Assembly (NCBI GenBank): GCA_951804985.1
Contig: OX638132.1
Location: 86,742,696-86,806,695, forward strand
DNA from: Dryomyza anilis
Taxonomy: Eukaryota; Arthropoda; Insecta; Diptera; Dryomyzidae
Direction: 5' to 3'
Length of the DNA stretch: 64,000 nucleotides
Translations under genes and position numbers: made by a program
The notes under the pieces: model-generated
Seen by the model: only the letters and a program-made list of their open reading frames with translations
The model's database searches: none
Told to the model about the DNA's origin: nothing
Shown here: in pieces, positions 45,201-55,928 of the stretch
Numbering within the stretch: the stretch's first letter is position 1
Layout: each line of letters starts with the position of its first letter

Positions 45201-48200
45201 CATGTAGCAGCAGCCAGCTCATATAATATATGACAAAGTTTACGAAGACGATATGACAACGCACGACATGCATGTGTTGGTATTTGTGCCTCTGCTCTGC
45301 TCGGTTCTGCCTGTAGAGAAGGGGCAGAGTGGGTTCATGTCGCTGCCGGAACAACATTATGTGATAATGTCGCTCGTTGTGGTCGCGATAGTTAGCAACA
45401 CCATTAGCTATTAATTTATTTAGAATACATCTCGATAGATATAAAAGTTGAAATTGATTCCATCGCACTTAAAAAAACGATTAAAAGTGTAAAGACTTGA
45501 CGAGACTATTTTGATAACATCAACTCTATGTGACACATAAAGTGCTGGCTGTGTAAAAAATAAGTGAAATTGCACTCGTAAGACAAACAATGAAAATTAG
45601 GGCACCATAAATTCTATTTCATATATATAGAATTTAAATAGATTGAGGTGCAACATCATTTCCACGAATACTCCACAATAATCGTATTCATAAATATTTA
45701 TATAGGACTAGCTGGACCCGTGAACGATTTCCGTAGAATGTGCTTCTCCGTAGAAATCCCCAGTAGAAATCTTCCCCGTAAAATTCTTTTCCGTAGAACG
45801 CTTTCCCGTAGAGTTTTTCCAAGTAGAAATTTAGTGTGGTGAGTTTTAGTGTGGTGAGTTTTAGTGTGGTGAGTTTTAGTGTAGTGAGTTATAGTGTGGT
45901 GAATTTTAGTATGGTGAGTTTAGGTGTGGTGAGTTTCGTTGTGGTGAATTTCGGTGTGGTGAGTTTAAAGAATTTGGGGTGGTATACCCAAATGTGAAAT
46001 ATCTTGATATCACTGTAATAACTGTCGACATACACCACCTTGAAAATTCACCTTCTATCGGGGGTGTCATGCCATTAAATTTGTGTTTTTAATTTTTGGG
46101 TTACATGGGAGGTGCCACGACCAGTCAACCAAACTCACCGAGATATAGTCTATACTTTTCCCGGACACAACATACATATTAGGTCAAAATTTGATTCAAT
46201 TCGGTTCAGTCGTTTAGACGTCTATTCGAAACATACAGACAGACAGACATACTTACATTCACAAATATATAGTAGGTATTTATTAAAAAAAACTGTTATA
46301 AAACCAGTAACTAACAACATCAAAAAAAAAAGATTTGTCTATACAATGGCCAACCAAATCACCGAGAGTAAACATTTCCTTGGAAAGGCTTCTCACCATC
46401 GCCGTCCGTATTCAGCATTTTGGGTATATATATAATACGTCCTTTTGGTATATATATAATACGCACAGCACAAATAGTTCATTGGAACTGTTGTCCCAAA
46501 CTTTAACACAACACGATGTTTAGTACGTTGCTGATTTTTACTGCATACTGACTTTTTTTCCCATTTCGTTACGTTTTTAAGAACAGTACAATCGTAAATT
46601 TAAGACCACTTTTTCATCCACTATTTACAATATAAATGCATAGTACTGTTGAAAAATGGTATTTCAAAAATTAAAATCAAATTTTCTTTTAATTGACAAG
46701 ACAAATTTTAATATACTAATAAATGCTAATAATCAAATATGTTTTTACTCGTACATTTTTGATTTTTTAGGCCTTTTTTTAATTATTATTTTTGTTTGCA
46801 ATTATGATCTATTAACAAAAATCGATTTTTTTGTTATCCATAATATAGTCCAAACTAACTATCAAAAGTAGCGTCGGTAGCTTAAGCTTAGTGCGTTGGT
46901 CTGCGAGCCGAAAGGTCCCAGGTTCAAGACTGGACTGGGGCTAAAAAAATCTTTTCATAGAAATATTTTTCTATACCGTACTACCCCTCAACGGTAAATG
47001 ACAAACCAACGAGAGTAAATATTGCCTATGAAAAGCTCTCACCCCGCCGTTCGGAGTCGGCATTAAACTGAAGGTCCCACCACTTTGAGTATAAATGTAA
47101 CATGCACAGCTCAAACTGGTGAGAAAGCTCGACCTAAGTTCTTATAGGACTGTTGCGCCAAACTATTATTATTATATTAACTATAAGAAATACCATTTTG
47201 TTCTATATCGACGCCTCTTACGAAAACCCACAGGTTTCAATTACGACAAACGGCACAATAAATAACGGCACAATATATTTTATCCACGAAAAGTTGCATT
47301 AAATTATTTTAGTCACGAAAAGAATCTCATTCTCCTTTTCTCCACGAACAGAAGCATAACTTTATCTTTCCCACGAACATTTATATTTTATCTACGAACA
47401 AAAGCGCATTTTTAATTTCACCACGAATAAAACCATTATATGTGTTTTAGAGACCGATATCACTATATACATTTTTGTAGTTAAGAAATCACAAAATGTT
47501 AATGATGGAGGTGATAGTATTTTATGATCAAAATTGTTGATTTTTCATTGATGACGTGGTTTTTAGGTGTGTAAGTGGACATTTTTTTGATGAAACTGTT
47601 CCAATGAATAATAGATTTAAATACACGAGCCTCATTAGAACTTTTTTTTAGGATGAAAATGTTCCAATGGGCATAGATACACATAAATGTGTGATTTTCC
47701 AGAACCTACTTGCGTCACTGGACATTTTGTTGGAAAATTTTGTTATTGTCGCATTTGCCAGAACCTAACTGCGACATTGGACAGTTTTTTGTAAAAATTT
47801 GTTCCTTTGGGATTTGTGGCATTCGCTGTGTGGCTTGTGGCGCCGTCCTGTTGGAACCACATGTCCTCCAAGTCCATATTATCCAATTGGGGCCAAAAAT
47901 ATTCGGTTATCATTGAACGGTAGCGATTCCCATTCAAAGTAACGTGCCGGTTCGTATTTGCCAGAACCTAACTGCGACATTGGACAGTTTTTTGTAAAAA
48001 TTTGTTCCTTTGGGATTTGGCCAGAACACAACTGCGTCATTGGAGATTATGGCCAAATCAAAATGGAACTAAATTTCCAAAACAATGTGCAATGCCGCAA
48101 GTGCGTTCTTGGCAAATCCCAATGGCCTATGTTTGCTTTCTTGAAGAAATATATATGCTTTTATTCTTGGCGAAATGATAGATGAGCTTTTTTTCGTAGC

Positions 48201-51011
48201 TAAATGTAAAAGTGTTTCTTTTCGTGACGAAAATAGAGTTATACCTCGTTTCGTGCCTATAAAACGTAAATGATTCTTTTCTTGGGTATAATAAAAATGT
48301 GATTGTTTTCGTGGTGAAACTGAACTTGTGCTTCTTTTCGTAGTTATGAAAAACGTACTGTTTTTCGTAAGCAAATTGAAACGTGTGGGTTTTCAAAAGA
48401 GGCGTCGATATGCTCTACTATTTAAACAAAATATTGGTACTATTTTTTTATAATCAATTTCAATATAATCATCTATTTCTAAGAACTGCTGAGAGCCGTT
48501 CTTTGAGAAATATATGGTGAAGTCCTGCAAAATTGTTCATCTTATACAAAAAAAAAAAGGAGAAACGAATTAATTTAGTCAGGATCGGTGCTAGCATAGC
48601 TACTTCAAATTAAATTTTCTACTGGGCACACATATCTGAAAATAAATCATAAAGTATTTATTTTAATTTAAAATTAATTTTCCTTTGTCTAACAAATAAT
48701 CACATTTCTTTTATATATTTTTGGGGTTATTTCATTTATTTTGGGGATTATTTAATGGACAACATTTTAGGTGATAAGTTGGCTTATTATTCATTCGTTT
48801 TGGGTGTTGTTGCTTTAGGGGTTATTTAATTTTTTTTCTTCCATATGAAATACCATCCAACATTGTTGTGCTTTTTTGTATTTTTCATTATTTTATTTTT
48901 GGGAAGTATTTCATAATTTTGGGGTATAATTTATTGGGCTTTATTACATTGGGGATTATTTTATTGGGGACTATTACGTAGCGCCTTTTAAATTTTTATA
49001 AATTTTATTATTTTTTTGACCGATGTTTATCGATAGTTTAAACTATTCTATGTATAATAATAAATTACTTTCTTTATTATCGTTGAATCGATAAGCTAAA
49101 AAAACATTTATCTGAGTTTATATTCATCTTAAAACATAGGAATATTAGCATTTATTAATATAATTAAATTAGACTTGACAATTAAAAGAAAAACTGCGTT
49201 TACAGTTTTTGGACTACTCGTTTTGTTGAGTAGTATGATTATTTAATATTTTGTTTATACAACAAACATTACAAAAAGTACAAAATATATAAGTTAATGT
49301 TCAGTTTTCTGTTTATGTTCAAATAAAAACTAGTTTAAATGAAGAAGTTCTGATCTCGCCGTTCCTTTACCTTAGCTAGTGTCAAACGTCATGCATCAAA
49401 TATTTGATTTTGACAGAATTTCCTATAAAATACAGATCTTTGGAGCACCAAGCCAATTTTAACATACTAACATTGACACTCAGCCAATTGTATTCCCACC
49501 AAAGACTTGCAACATTGACCTAGTGTCTCAACAGTCTTTTAAATATTCACCCCTTGTGAAGTTATTCTATTGTGAATAACACATGAAAAGAAGCAGACGA
49601 AGATCTTTGGAGCAGCGTCGTATAAACAAACGCCGGCGTTTTCAGTTGGTGTGCCTGATATAATATACATACTCTTTGTTTATGCTTGATGTCATTTAGT
49701 CAATATATCAGAAATATTTAAAATATCATAACCGTTCAAAGTTTACGTATTGGTACCCGTCGACCAAACTCATTTGAATTCAATTTCGAAATTATCGATT
49801 TGGGTATCAAAACGCAAACTTTGAACGGTTCCATTTACCATATTCGGATTTCGCTGAAAATTCTTCACAACGATTTTCATATCCAATAAAGCATTTCAAT
49901 GGGTAGACCAACTCGATTTGAAATCATGAAAATCCACTCTAATTATGTAATTTTTTGAAAAATTCAAAATTTTAACTCCTAGCAAAATGTTTCCCGCTGT
50001 TAAATATTAAATATTTTTGAACGCATTCACCTTTCTATTAAATACATTTAATATTTTTGTAATTGAGTAATTTTTTATGGAAATTATAGCTTATAATAAT
50101 AGCTTATTATAATTTGTAATTGAGTAATTTTTTATGGAAATTATAGCTTATAATAATCATACCCTGTGCATATCCATCTTCAGTCAAACGCAAGGCGCCC
50201 ATCTTCACCATCGCATCGTAGTTTGGCTTGATTTGTGTGAGATCATGAATCACAAGACCAAACATGGCGCCGCTTTCTGCCAACTCCTCATAAGTGAAAA
50301 TACTGTGAACATCCTTGACAAGAGCACGTTGCACTGTCGTATACCTGAAGATAAAAAGACAAGACAGAAAATCACATTAAGTGCAAATCGAAGTAATGAT
50401 GGCAATACACACCAGGATTGAGTTACACGTCTAGGCATCGTGGTCATCGCTTCCCAATGCTGTTCGATGAAAGGTATGATGTCCCTATCTTTGCTAAACA
50501 ACAGCTTGTTTTTGCCATCTTTAGTGGCTTGTTGTTGCATATTCGCAATGGCAGTGACACACATCTGAGGAATTGCTGTTGGCATTAAGAGGACAAACAA
50601 TCATATTACTTGATTCAGAAATAGGTTCGATGCAACATACTAGCTTGACATTTGCGGAAACTCTCCAAGCCACTGGGCGAACAATTCTTGCAAATGAATA
50701 CATAGTTGGTAATAAATGCCACCAATTTTCCCAGCTGGTAACCAATGCAGGACTCGTGGAACCATCGATTGCAATTGGCGCACAACAGCTCCACACTATT
50801 CATATTTCTATCTTTGCCACTGAAGTACAATATTATTTTAAATGTTTTCAATATATTTCGAGTAAATAAAATTTAATGTTTACCAGTAACAGACGCCGGT
50901 TTTTTCTTTTTCCTCCACAGACGAAGCGCTGCGTTTTTCCTCATCGACAGTCACATCGGATTGTGAATTACTTTCGGAACGTGAATTGGAATCCATTTGA
51001 ATTTCCTCCAT
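39218..51011 (-). CDS. ash2: ASH2, core subunit of SET1/MLL/COMPASS histone H3K4 methyltransferases (eight exons)
   Basis: Exons on the minus strand: 51011-50884, 50819-50641, 50575-50413, 50344-50163, 41764-41381, 41317-41037, 40974-40717 and 39322-39218; all phases agree, giving 559 residues, the expected size for fly ASH2. Exons 1-2 encode the atypical PHD finger ([44 protein letters not shown]-type ICKNCSP). Exons 3-4 encode the winged-helix DNA-binding part ([32 protein letters not shown]). Exon 5 has the basic linker [12 protein letters not shown]. Exons 5-7 hold the SPRY domain ([51 protein letters not shown]). Exon 8 encodes [14 protein letters not shown], near the DPY30-binding tail. 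The intron between exons 4 and 5 is about 8.4 kb. The ATG is 355 bp head to head from Ccdc12. Confidence 0.97.
39480..40330. repeat. T/G-rich low-complexity tract in the last ash2 intron
   Basis: About 850 bp built from imperfect TTTTTGTTTTTGATTTTGTG-like units with very few C or A runs. The ash2 transcript therefore carries the A/C-rich complement. It probably arose by slippage. Confidence 0.85.
40371..40560 (+). mobile_element. Dispersed retroelement-like repeat (family G), fragment
   Basis: GAAGTGCCACACCCCGTTGC, TTTAGTCTATGTCACC, TCAGTCAAATTGGTTTAG, then ACATACGGACC and a TATATAGATAG end. It matches 46098-46283 in order and spacing. The class is uncertain; the tail resembles ends of insect non-LTR families. 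Confidence 0.55.
41765..43867. other. ash2 large intron, proximal AT-rich part
   Basis: Contains a degenerate MITE family F copy at 42751-42969. A minus-strand word GGGTTCGATCCCAGC at 43023-43042 looks like the B box of a decayed tRNA or SINE. No exon was found. Confidence 0.5.
42751..42969. mobile_element. MITE family F, degenerate copy 3
   Basis: Starts GGTGCAGTTTTTCAGTACAA then GTTTAAACTTGGTTTAAAC and ends CTAGTTTAAACTACG ... TCTGAAAATCTGGGCC, inverted relatives of the 23027 element's ends. Confidence 0.6.
43868..44155 (+). mobile_element. tRNA-derived SINE (family 2) with B box
   Basis: Head GCGTCAGATGTCAGCGCGTT, GTGAGCCGAAAGGTCCCATG and B box TGTTCAAACCT (43912). The body CTCACCCCGCCATTCGAATT, GTAGGTCCCACCACTTTGAG and end TTTAACGCCAAAAAAAG match the other copies. 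The usual ATT tail is replaced by an A run. Confidence 0.85.
44647..44728 (-). CDS. ash2: Candidate alternative first coding exon of ash2 inside the large intron
   Basis: On the minus strand an ATG at 44728 opens [20 protein letters not shown], then QQHEEE, and ends in a consensus donor (GAAC|GTATGT at 44647). It ends in phase 1, exactly the phase needed to join exon 5 (41764), whose normal partner, exon 4, also ends in phase 1. The product would be 369 residues, keeping the linker and the whole SPRY/DPY30-binding part but lacking PHD and winged helix. Upstream on the same strand is a CAA/CCGA-rich 0.7-kb stretch typical of fly leaders. No transcript evidence is available here. Confidence 0.6.
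44729..45480 (-). promoter_or_regulatory. Probable leader/promoter region for the internal ash2 start
   Basis: On the plus strand it is rich in CAACAACAAG and CGACCGACCGACAAAGC words and has fewer T runs than the flanks. It directly abuts the alternative ATG. No TATA box or initiator can be fixed. Confidence 0.4.
45706..46283 (+). mobile_element. Dispersed retroelement-like repeat (family G), longer copy with internal minisatellite
   Basis: Begins ACTAGCTGGACCCGTGAACG, a start typical of insect dispersed retroelement tails, and ends CACAAATATATAGTAGG after a CAGACAGACAGACAT run. 46098-46250 matches 40371-40560. The interior holds a 15-bp tandem repeat (45834-45966). Confidence 0.6.
45834..45966 (+). 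repeat. 15-bp minisatellite, about 9 units
   Basis: GAGTTTTAGTGTGGT repeats head to tail with point changes, so every unit remains recognisable. Confidence 0.92.
46340..46510 (+). mobile_element. SINE family 2, strongly decayed body fragment
   Basis: ACCGAGAGTAAACATTTCCT, CTTCTCACCATCGCCGTCC, GTATTCAGCATT and AATACGCACAGCAC follow the order of the SINE body. A 27-bp TATATATATAATACG unit is duplicated in it. Confidence 0.6.
46870..47183 (+). mobile_element. tRNA-derived SINE (family 2), best-preserved copy
   Basis: Head GCGTCGGTAGCTTAAGCTTA, GTGCGTTGGTCTGCGAGCCG and B box GGTTCAAGACT (46921-46931). Body CTCACCCCGCCGTTCGGAGT, GAAGGTCCCACCACTTTGAG, end TTGCGCCAAACTATTATTAT. TAACTAT on both sides is a plausible target duplication. 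Confidence 0.88.
47208..48408. mobile_element. 1.2-kb TA-target element with subterminal CCACGAA arrays and a captured mariner fragment
   Basis: Ends TCGACGCCTCTTACGAAAAC and (inverted) GTTTTCAAAAGAGGCGTCGA, about 35 bp of inverted identity, flanked by TA on both sides. Inside the left end CCACGAA/CACGAA/TACGAA recurs about eight times over 47.28-47.43 kb. TTTCGTGG-like words recur inverted at 48.17-48.38 kb. The centre has about four copies of a GCCAGAACCTAACTGCGACA unit and a piece of transposase. Confidence 0.8.
47816..47955 (-). pseudogene. Mariner-like transposase fragment
   Basis: The minus-strand frame reads [17 protein letters not shown] and [20 protein letters not shown], covering the second catalytic Asp region (QQDGA) of mariner-type DDE transposases. 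It starts and stops abruptly inside a local repeat unit, so it is a truncated passenger, not a gene. Confidence 0.8.
48409..50162. other. ash2 large intron, distal part
   Basis: AT-rich. 48720-48985 is made of GGGGATTATTT-type words of the dispersed family. 49120-49330 is a copy of the 6.7-kb diverged repeat. 50077-50106 and 50116-50156 duplicate a short AATTGAGTAATTTTTTATGG unit next to the exon 4 donor. No exon was found. Confidence 0.5.
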
Positions 51012-51366
51012 GTTTGTGAACTTGTTTCAAAATTAGTTTAAACAATATATAATAATTATATTTAATTGTTGAATAAATGATAAACAAATTGGTGGAAAAC
51101 AAACAAATCGAATGAATAAACGTCAAATATTGTTCACAGCCAAGAAGAAGAAGAAAAGCAGCGCAACACGAAACTTCAGAAGTCCACCCGTTATCGATTT
51201 CAAAACGTCAAAAGTCCACCGGTTATCGTTTTTTTTTCTACATTTGTTGTTTTGTACCATCTAAACAGGCCTTTGCCATTCCTTCGCTGCTTTGCTATTG
51301 TGAATACTTATTATTCTTGTAAATAAAAACATTTCGCAAATAAATAAATAATTCAATAAAAGTAAC
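51012..51366. promoter_or_regulatory. Shared head-to-head promoter of ash2 and Ccdc12
   Basis: 355 bp separate the two start codons. 51178-51232 contains two direct copies of AAGTCCACC-GTTATCG; the first is followed by TATCGAT, the core of the DRE element common at fly housekeeping promoters. Confidence 0.6.
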
Positions 51367-51922
51367 ATGATAATGGATCCAAATGAAAGCAAACTAGGTA
51401 AACTAACAGAGGAGTCCATGAAGCGCAAGGAGCGCCTCAAGAAACTTCGAGAACAAGCGACAAAATCAGATAAATCTGGTGACAAAAGCGAGGAACAACT
51501 GCCCAAGTAACTTGGAACAAATTACATTTTTGTACACATTTTTAACATCTACTCTAATTGCTTCCAATAGACCAGTCTTTCGCAGCTACAAGCCACAGGA
51601 TGAGAACACGATCGGCGAGGTGCTGCAGCAGGAACCAACGGGCGAAATCGAAAGCGAGGTCGCAGAACAGTTGGAACTGCTCAAGACGCCCATGATAATC
51701 GATGAAATTGATATCGCAAATTTGGCACCACGCAAAGCTGACTGGGATCTAAAGCGTGACGTTGCCAAGAAACTAGAGAAACTTGAGCGAAGAACACAGA
51801 AAGCTATTGCCGAACTTATACGCGAGCGACTCAAGAAGAATCAGGACGACATATTTCAGGTCGTTAATGTGGGCGCTGCACAGAGTATGAACGACGCGGA
51901 ACGAGCAGATGCAGATGAATAG
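51367..51922 (+). CDS. Ccdc12: CCDC12 / Cwf18 spliceosomal protein (two exons)
   Basis: Exons 51367-51506 and 51571-51922 with a 64-bp GT-AG intron (AA|GTAACT ... CCAATAG|A), giving 163 residues, close to human CCDC12 (166). Cwf18 proteins are components of the activated spliceosome, associated with the NineTeen-related complex. ESMKRKERLKKLREQ forms the basic N-terminal helix. PVFRSYKPQDE is the family's hallmark after it, followed by DIANLAPRKADWDLKRDVAK, KLEKLERRTQKAIAELIRER and the end of the long helix. The start MIMDPNESK has two possible ATGs, two codons apart. Polyadenylation signals AATAAA at 51979 and 51996. It is convergent with Sas-6, with stops 138 bp apart. Confidence 0.95.
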
Positions 51923-52060
51923 CAAAGAGTTCGTTTCCTTTAATATTTTGCAAATACAACTAATTCTAGTTAGAAAATAATAAAATTTTAATAGAAATAA
52001 ACTAAAAATTGCATTTGTAGTCATTTGAGAATGATTAATAAATAAAAAAAAAGAGTCGTG

Positions 52061-53904
52061 CTACTTGCGTAAACGACTGGACAGTGTGGCCCCATTGAGT
52101 GGCAGATTTTCCTTGCCTGGCGAATTCAAACGTCTCTTTAGTGCCTTGATTTCTGCAATAAGGCAAAATAAGTTCTGCAATAAACATTTAAAAATGTTGC
52201 ACACTTACGTTCTGCATACTTGAGTTCAATTGAGTTGGCAAACTTGCGCATCGACTCTAATTGCTGCGGAATTTCCCGACGCAAACTGTCAACAGTCTGC
52301 TTAAGGCTGCCGACTTCCTGTTGACGTAATTGCAGCAACTGCTCCTTCTCGTTGATGGCTTTCTCCTGTTGCAGCGCCACCTCTGTGCGCCAGCCATTTG
52401 TTTTTCGTAATTTTGACAACTCCTGTGTTTGTTTCATGATAATTTCGTTTGCTTTGGAAATTTCTTCGGTAGTCATTTCGAGCGCTTGCCGCTTTGTTTG
52501 CGATATTTTCTTTTCAGCCTCCAGCTCTGCAAGGAGTTCAGCCTAGAAAAAAGGAGTCATATCGGAATTCAAACCTTTTTTTTAATTTCAAATGTACCCG
52601 ATGTTTATCATGTTTCTTAATCTTCTCCTGTAGTTCGGAAATATGTTTGCGCGTGTCTCCCAAATGCATTTCGTTCTTGCGATCCATGTTCTTCAAGGAC
52701 GCAATTTCCGCATTCGCTTTCTCGTGCTGCTCTTTGAGTTGGGCAAGGTGTCCTTTCAGGTTGCCAATTTCTTCGTTCAAGTGTTCGTTGCGTTTCTGCT
52801 CTTGGCTGAAAAGGGAAACCTCAGTTCTGTTATTATATGCGAAATAATTAATAAATTATTGGTAAGTATTGTTCTTAATTATTTTTTTTTATGCGTATTG
52901 CATTTGATTATTCCTATAAAAAGTTTTACCATTTCTCCGCATACGTGTTTGCTTTCTCCGCCATACATTTCTCCATTTGCGCCTGCAGTGCGCCAATAGT
53001 CTTGCGGTTGCGCTCATTGTCTGTATGTCGTTGCTCCGATGCCTTTTTGACGTTATCCTGCAGCTGTTGCAACTCCTCGTTGTGACGCTGCGTTAGCATT
53101 TTGGCGTTTTCAACTAAATTTTCGCGAATTTTCGAGTTTTCCATTTCGCCTTGTTCAATACGACGTGCGTGCGCCTGCAGTTCCTGCTGCATTGTTTGCA
53201 TAGCGCGCTCCAGTGCTGCATTTTTCTTCTAGAAAATTATTTCGTATTTAACAAAATTATTTAAAACAAGAAATCTACTTCGCTCACCTGCATAGTGTCC
53301 ATTATGCTGTTCATGTAGAAAAGCACCACGTTCAACGGCGCCATGCGCATGGGCAGACAAAGGTGTATGAGGTTCTTGAAGGTGCGCATTTCATAGAATT
53401 GCAGCTGAAAGGCGTCCAGTTGCTCAACTGTTGCTCCGCTGACTGCATCCGAGGGCATCGGATTATCTTCTGCTAAAGAATGCAGCTGCACCAAACTGAT
53501 TTCCAATTTACCCGCCTGGCAGTCTTGCAGTATTTTTATTAAATTCTCTATAAAACCACCAAATGTCACATGCAACGACTGATCCTGTTTTAGAGCATGA
53601 AAGGAGTTGGTGTCCACGGTCGTCATATACATGCGTCGATGGTCATTTTTCTCCGTAATACGCAGTTGCTTATGTTGAATTAAAGTTTTGTTAAAACTCC
53701 AAATAGTAAATAGATGGAATCACTTACCAGCAGTCCTTTGAAATCAATCTTCTCGGCATAAACAAGGCAGGCGCGCTTAGCCAGGATTCCATTGACCCGG
53801 AAATTTATTAATAGTTCGCACGTAGGCAGAATACATTCTACGTTCTTGCATAGATTGTTGGCAAAGTAGTCTGTTTCTATTGGCGCAGCGAATGGCGAAA
53901 ACAT
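52061..53904 (-). CDS. Sas-6: SAS-6 centriole cartwheel protein (six exons)
   Basis: Exons on the minus strand: 53904-53728, 53668-53288, 53228-52930, 52805-52598, 52542-52209 and 52152-52061, phases agreeing, giving 496 residues. SAS-6 oligomerises into the nine-fold hub of the centriole cartwheel. The first ~170 residues form the globular head; LRITEKNDHRRMYMTTVDTN and HVTFGGFIENLIKILQDCQA, and YEMRTFKNLIHLCLPM near its end, align in order with human SAS-6 (LVDFLAFPQKFIDLLQQC, VETNPFKHLTHLSLKL). From about residue 175 to 460 the sequence is a continuous coiled coil (heptads in exons 3-5: RAMQTMQQELQAHARRIEQ; LRQQEVGSLKQTVDSLRREI). A short tail, NSPGKENLPLNGATLSSRLR, follows. Length fits insect SAS-6. 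Its 3' end abuts Ccdc12, so antisense overlap of the transcripts is possible. Confidence 0.92.
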
Positions 53905-55928
53905 TTTCTATTCAAAATTCAACAAATAAAAATAGTTTTCAGAAATAACGTTTAAAAATATTTCTCAATTATGTTGTTGTTCAAGTGTCATGTGTCATAA
54001 TAAATGCAAACAAAAATATATTAAAGCCGCCCACAGACCAGAAACAAAACCCCAGCCAACCGGACAATATTGGAATTCAAACTGACCCGGTTCTGGTATC
54101 TGCTGTAAGTTCGAATTTAAATTAAAAACCAATTTTTGGCATAGTTTTAAAAAATTAGTGATGATTTTTGATATCATTACGTATAAAAAATAATCACAGT
54201 TTCTACAAGGCTTGAGCTGAAAAATTCTTTTTAAAATCCACGGGAAAAAATCCCATAAAAGTTGAAGTATTAAATTAAAACTCAATTTATAGTAACAAAA
54301 ATTATAATTTTATTAAAAAACAAAAATTAGGAACATTTTTTATTTTCTTTTGTTAGCCAACAAATAACGTTATTAGTTTTTTAGTTTTAGTAAAAAAAAT
54401 TGCAAAAGTAAGCAATAAAATCAATACAAATAATTACATTAAACAATTAAAAATTTATAAGAAAATGCGCTTAAGGCAAAGTTGCCATGTCATTGTAACA
54501 CATATAATATATTTATCACACGCCAGAAATTAAAAATACCACAGAAAATACCATTGTATTTGTATTCATGTTTTTGGCAACACTGAAGATTAAAAAAATC
54601 TAAAAATAGTTAAAAAAATCTTTAAACATTCACCGTTAACAGTAAACAAAATATAATGTACAGTTTTTTGACAATTCTTCCATATAAATTTATGTCAAAA
54701 GTCGACTACTATCTTCAGTTGGACATTATTTTTTGATTATTGGTAACGGTGATTATGAGTTTTATTTTTTCTTTAAAACTACTAACACCTTTTTCGGTTC
54801 CAAGGCCGTGGTTCGTTCGTTCGATGTTTGTTCGAGTTCGACAATGTTTGTTCGAAGTTCGTTCGATGTTTTTTGAGTCAGTTTGTTTTACTCATTTTTA
54901 TTCCACGGGACCCAAATTGAGTGTAACAGGGTGGAGTAATTCCGCGGAACCCAAATTGTGTGAAAATATTGATTGTAACAGGGTGGACTAATTCCGCCGG
55001 ACCCAAATTGACTGAAAATAGTCAGCGTAACCGGGTGGACTCCGATCAAGACAGTGCTGATCGAAACTTCAACACAAATTCAAAATGTTTGCGACTCACT
55101 TATACATGTAAGAAAAAGCTGTGTAAACGTGCGTAAGACAGGGATGTAAAGTCACACGTATACCAAAGTTTTTATCATTTTTTTCCCGACGCTATTCTAC
55201 ATGTGACCGAAATTATGAAATATTGATTATTGCTACCCCTCAAATGATCAATAAAATGACCGACTGTGTTCTTGCTGGGCTAATTTGCTACTCCATTTGC
55301 TATTTTACATTTACAATTAATTTGCTACCTAAAATTTATTTACCCCCCTGTGAAATTGTATTCTGCTATCGAACGCCTAACGTCATCCTGACTTCTTGAA
55401 AAGCCAATGCAAGCTAGGTTTGTGGCAGTGGCAGACAAGTAGTTTTCCATTGGCGATTGGCGCAATTGGATTGGCGCCTCCACACACTCTATGTAATGGG
55501 TAATGGGTTTAAAAACACGTAAAATGAACTATTTTCGTTAATCTTTAATTCTTTAATTTAACATTTTAATAATAAAATGCTGAATTGGATGTTACCAATA
55601 CGCAGGTAATGCAGTATATTTCTGAATTGGGTATTGCCACATGTAACTGCAATATTTAAAAAAGCACTCTTTTACAACTACTTTTTTAAATTTAGAAATC
55701 CCATTTTTGGGATTTATCCTTCTACGATGGGCAGCATTGGACAATGCGAACGCCATGTATAAAGAATGAAAATCGTCGCCATTTTTACGTATGTAGAAGC
55801 GGCAAAAACGTTTTCACATCGATACAGCATAAACGACCGCGTCTTCAGTGAAATCAGTGAAAAATATTAGCTGATTTAACATTTAAACACCAGAAATAAT
55901 TAACTAACCTCTTTTATATTTGTACAAA
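53905..55928. other. Intergenic DNA between Sas-6 and the RRM gene
   Basis: Holds both promoters. 54900-55040 is a short tandem repeat; 54800-54880 repeats GTTCGTTCGATGTTTG words. Just before the RRM gene, CATCGATACAG (55817-55827) and a TCAGTG near 55847 could be DRE-like and initiator sequences. Confidence 0.5.
54900..55040 (+). repeat. Tandem repeat of about 57 bp, 2.5 units
   Basis: GTAACAGGGTGGA.TAATTCCG and GACCCAAATTG...TGAAAATA alternate through the stretch with substitutions (GGGTGGAGTAATTCC, GGGTGGACTAATTCC, GGGTGGACTCCGATC). Confidence 0.8.

Noticed and set aside
44763..45468. Hydrophobic minus-strand frames of 81 and 117 residues
   Set aside because: Translations of CAA/GTT-rich leader-like sequence; no domain and low complexity.
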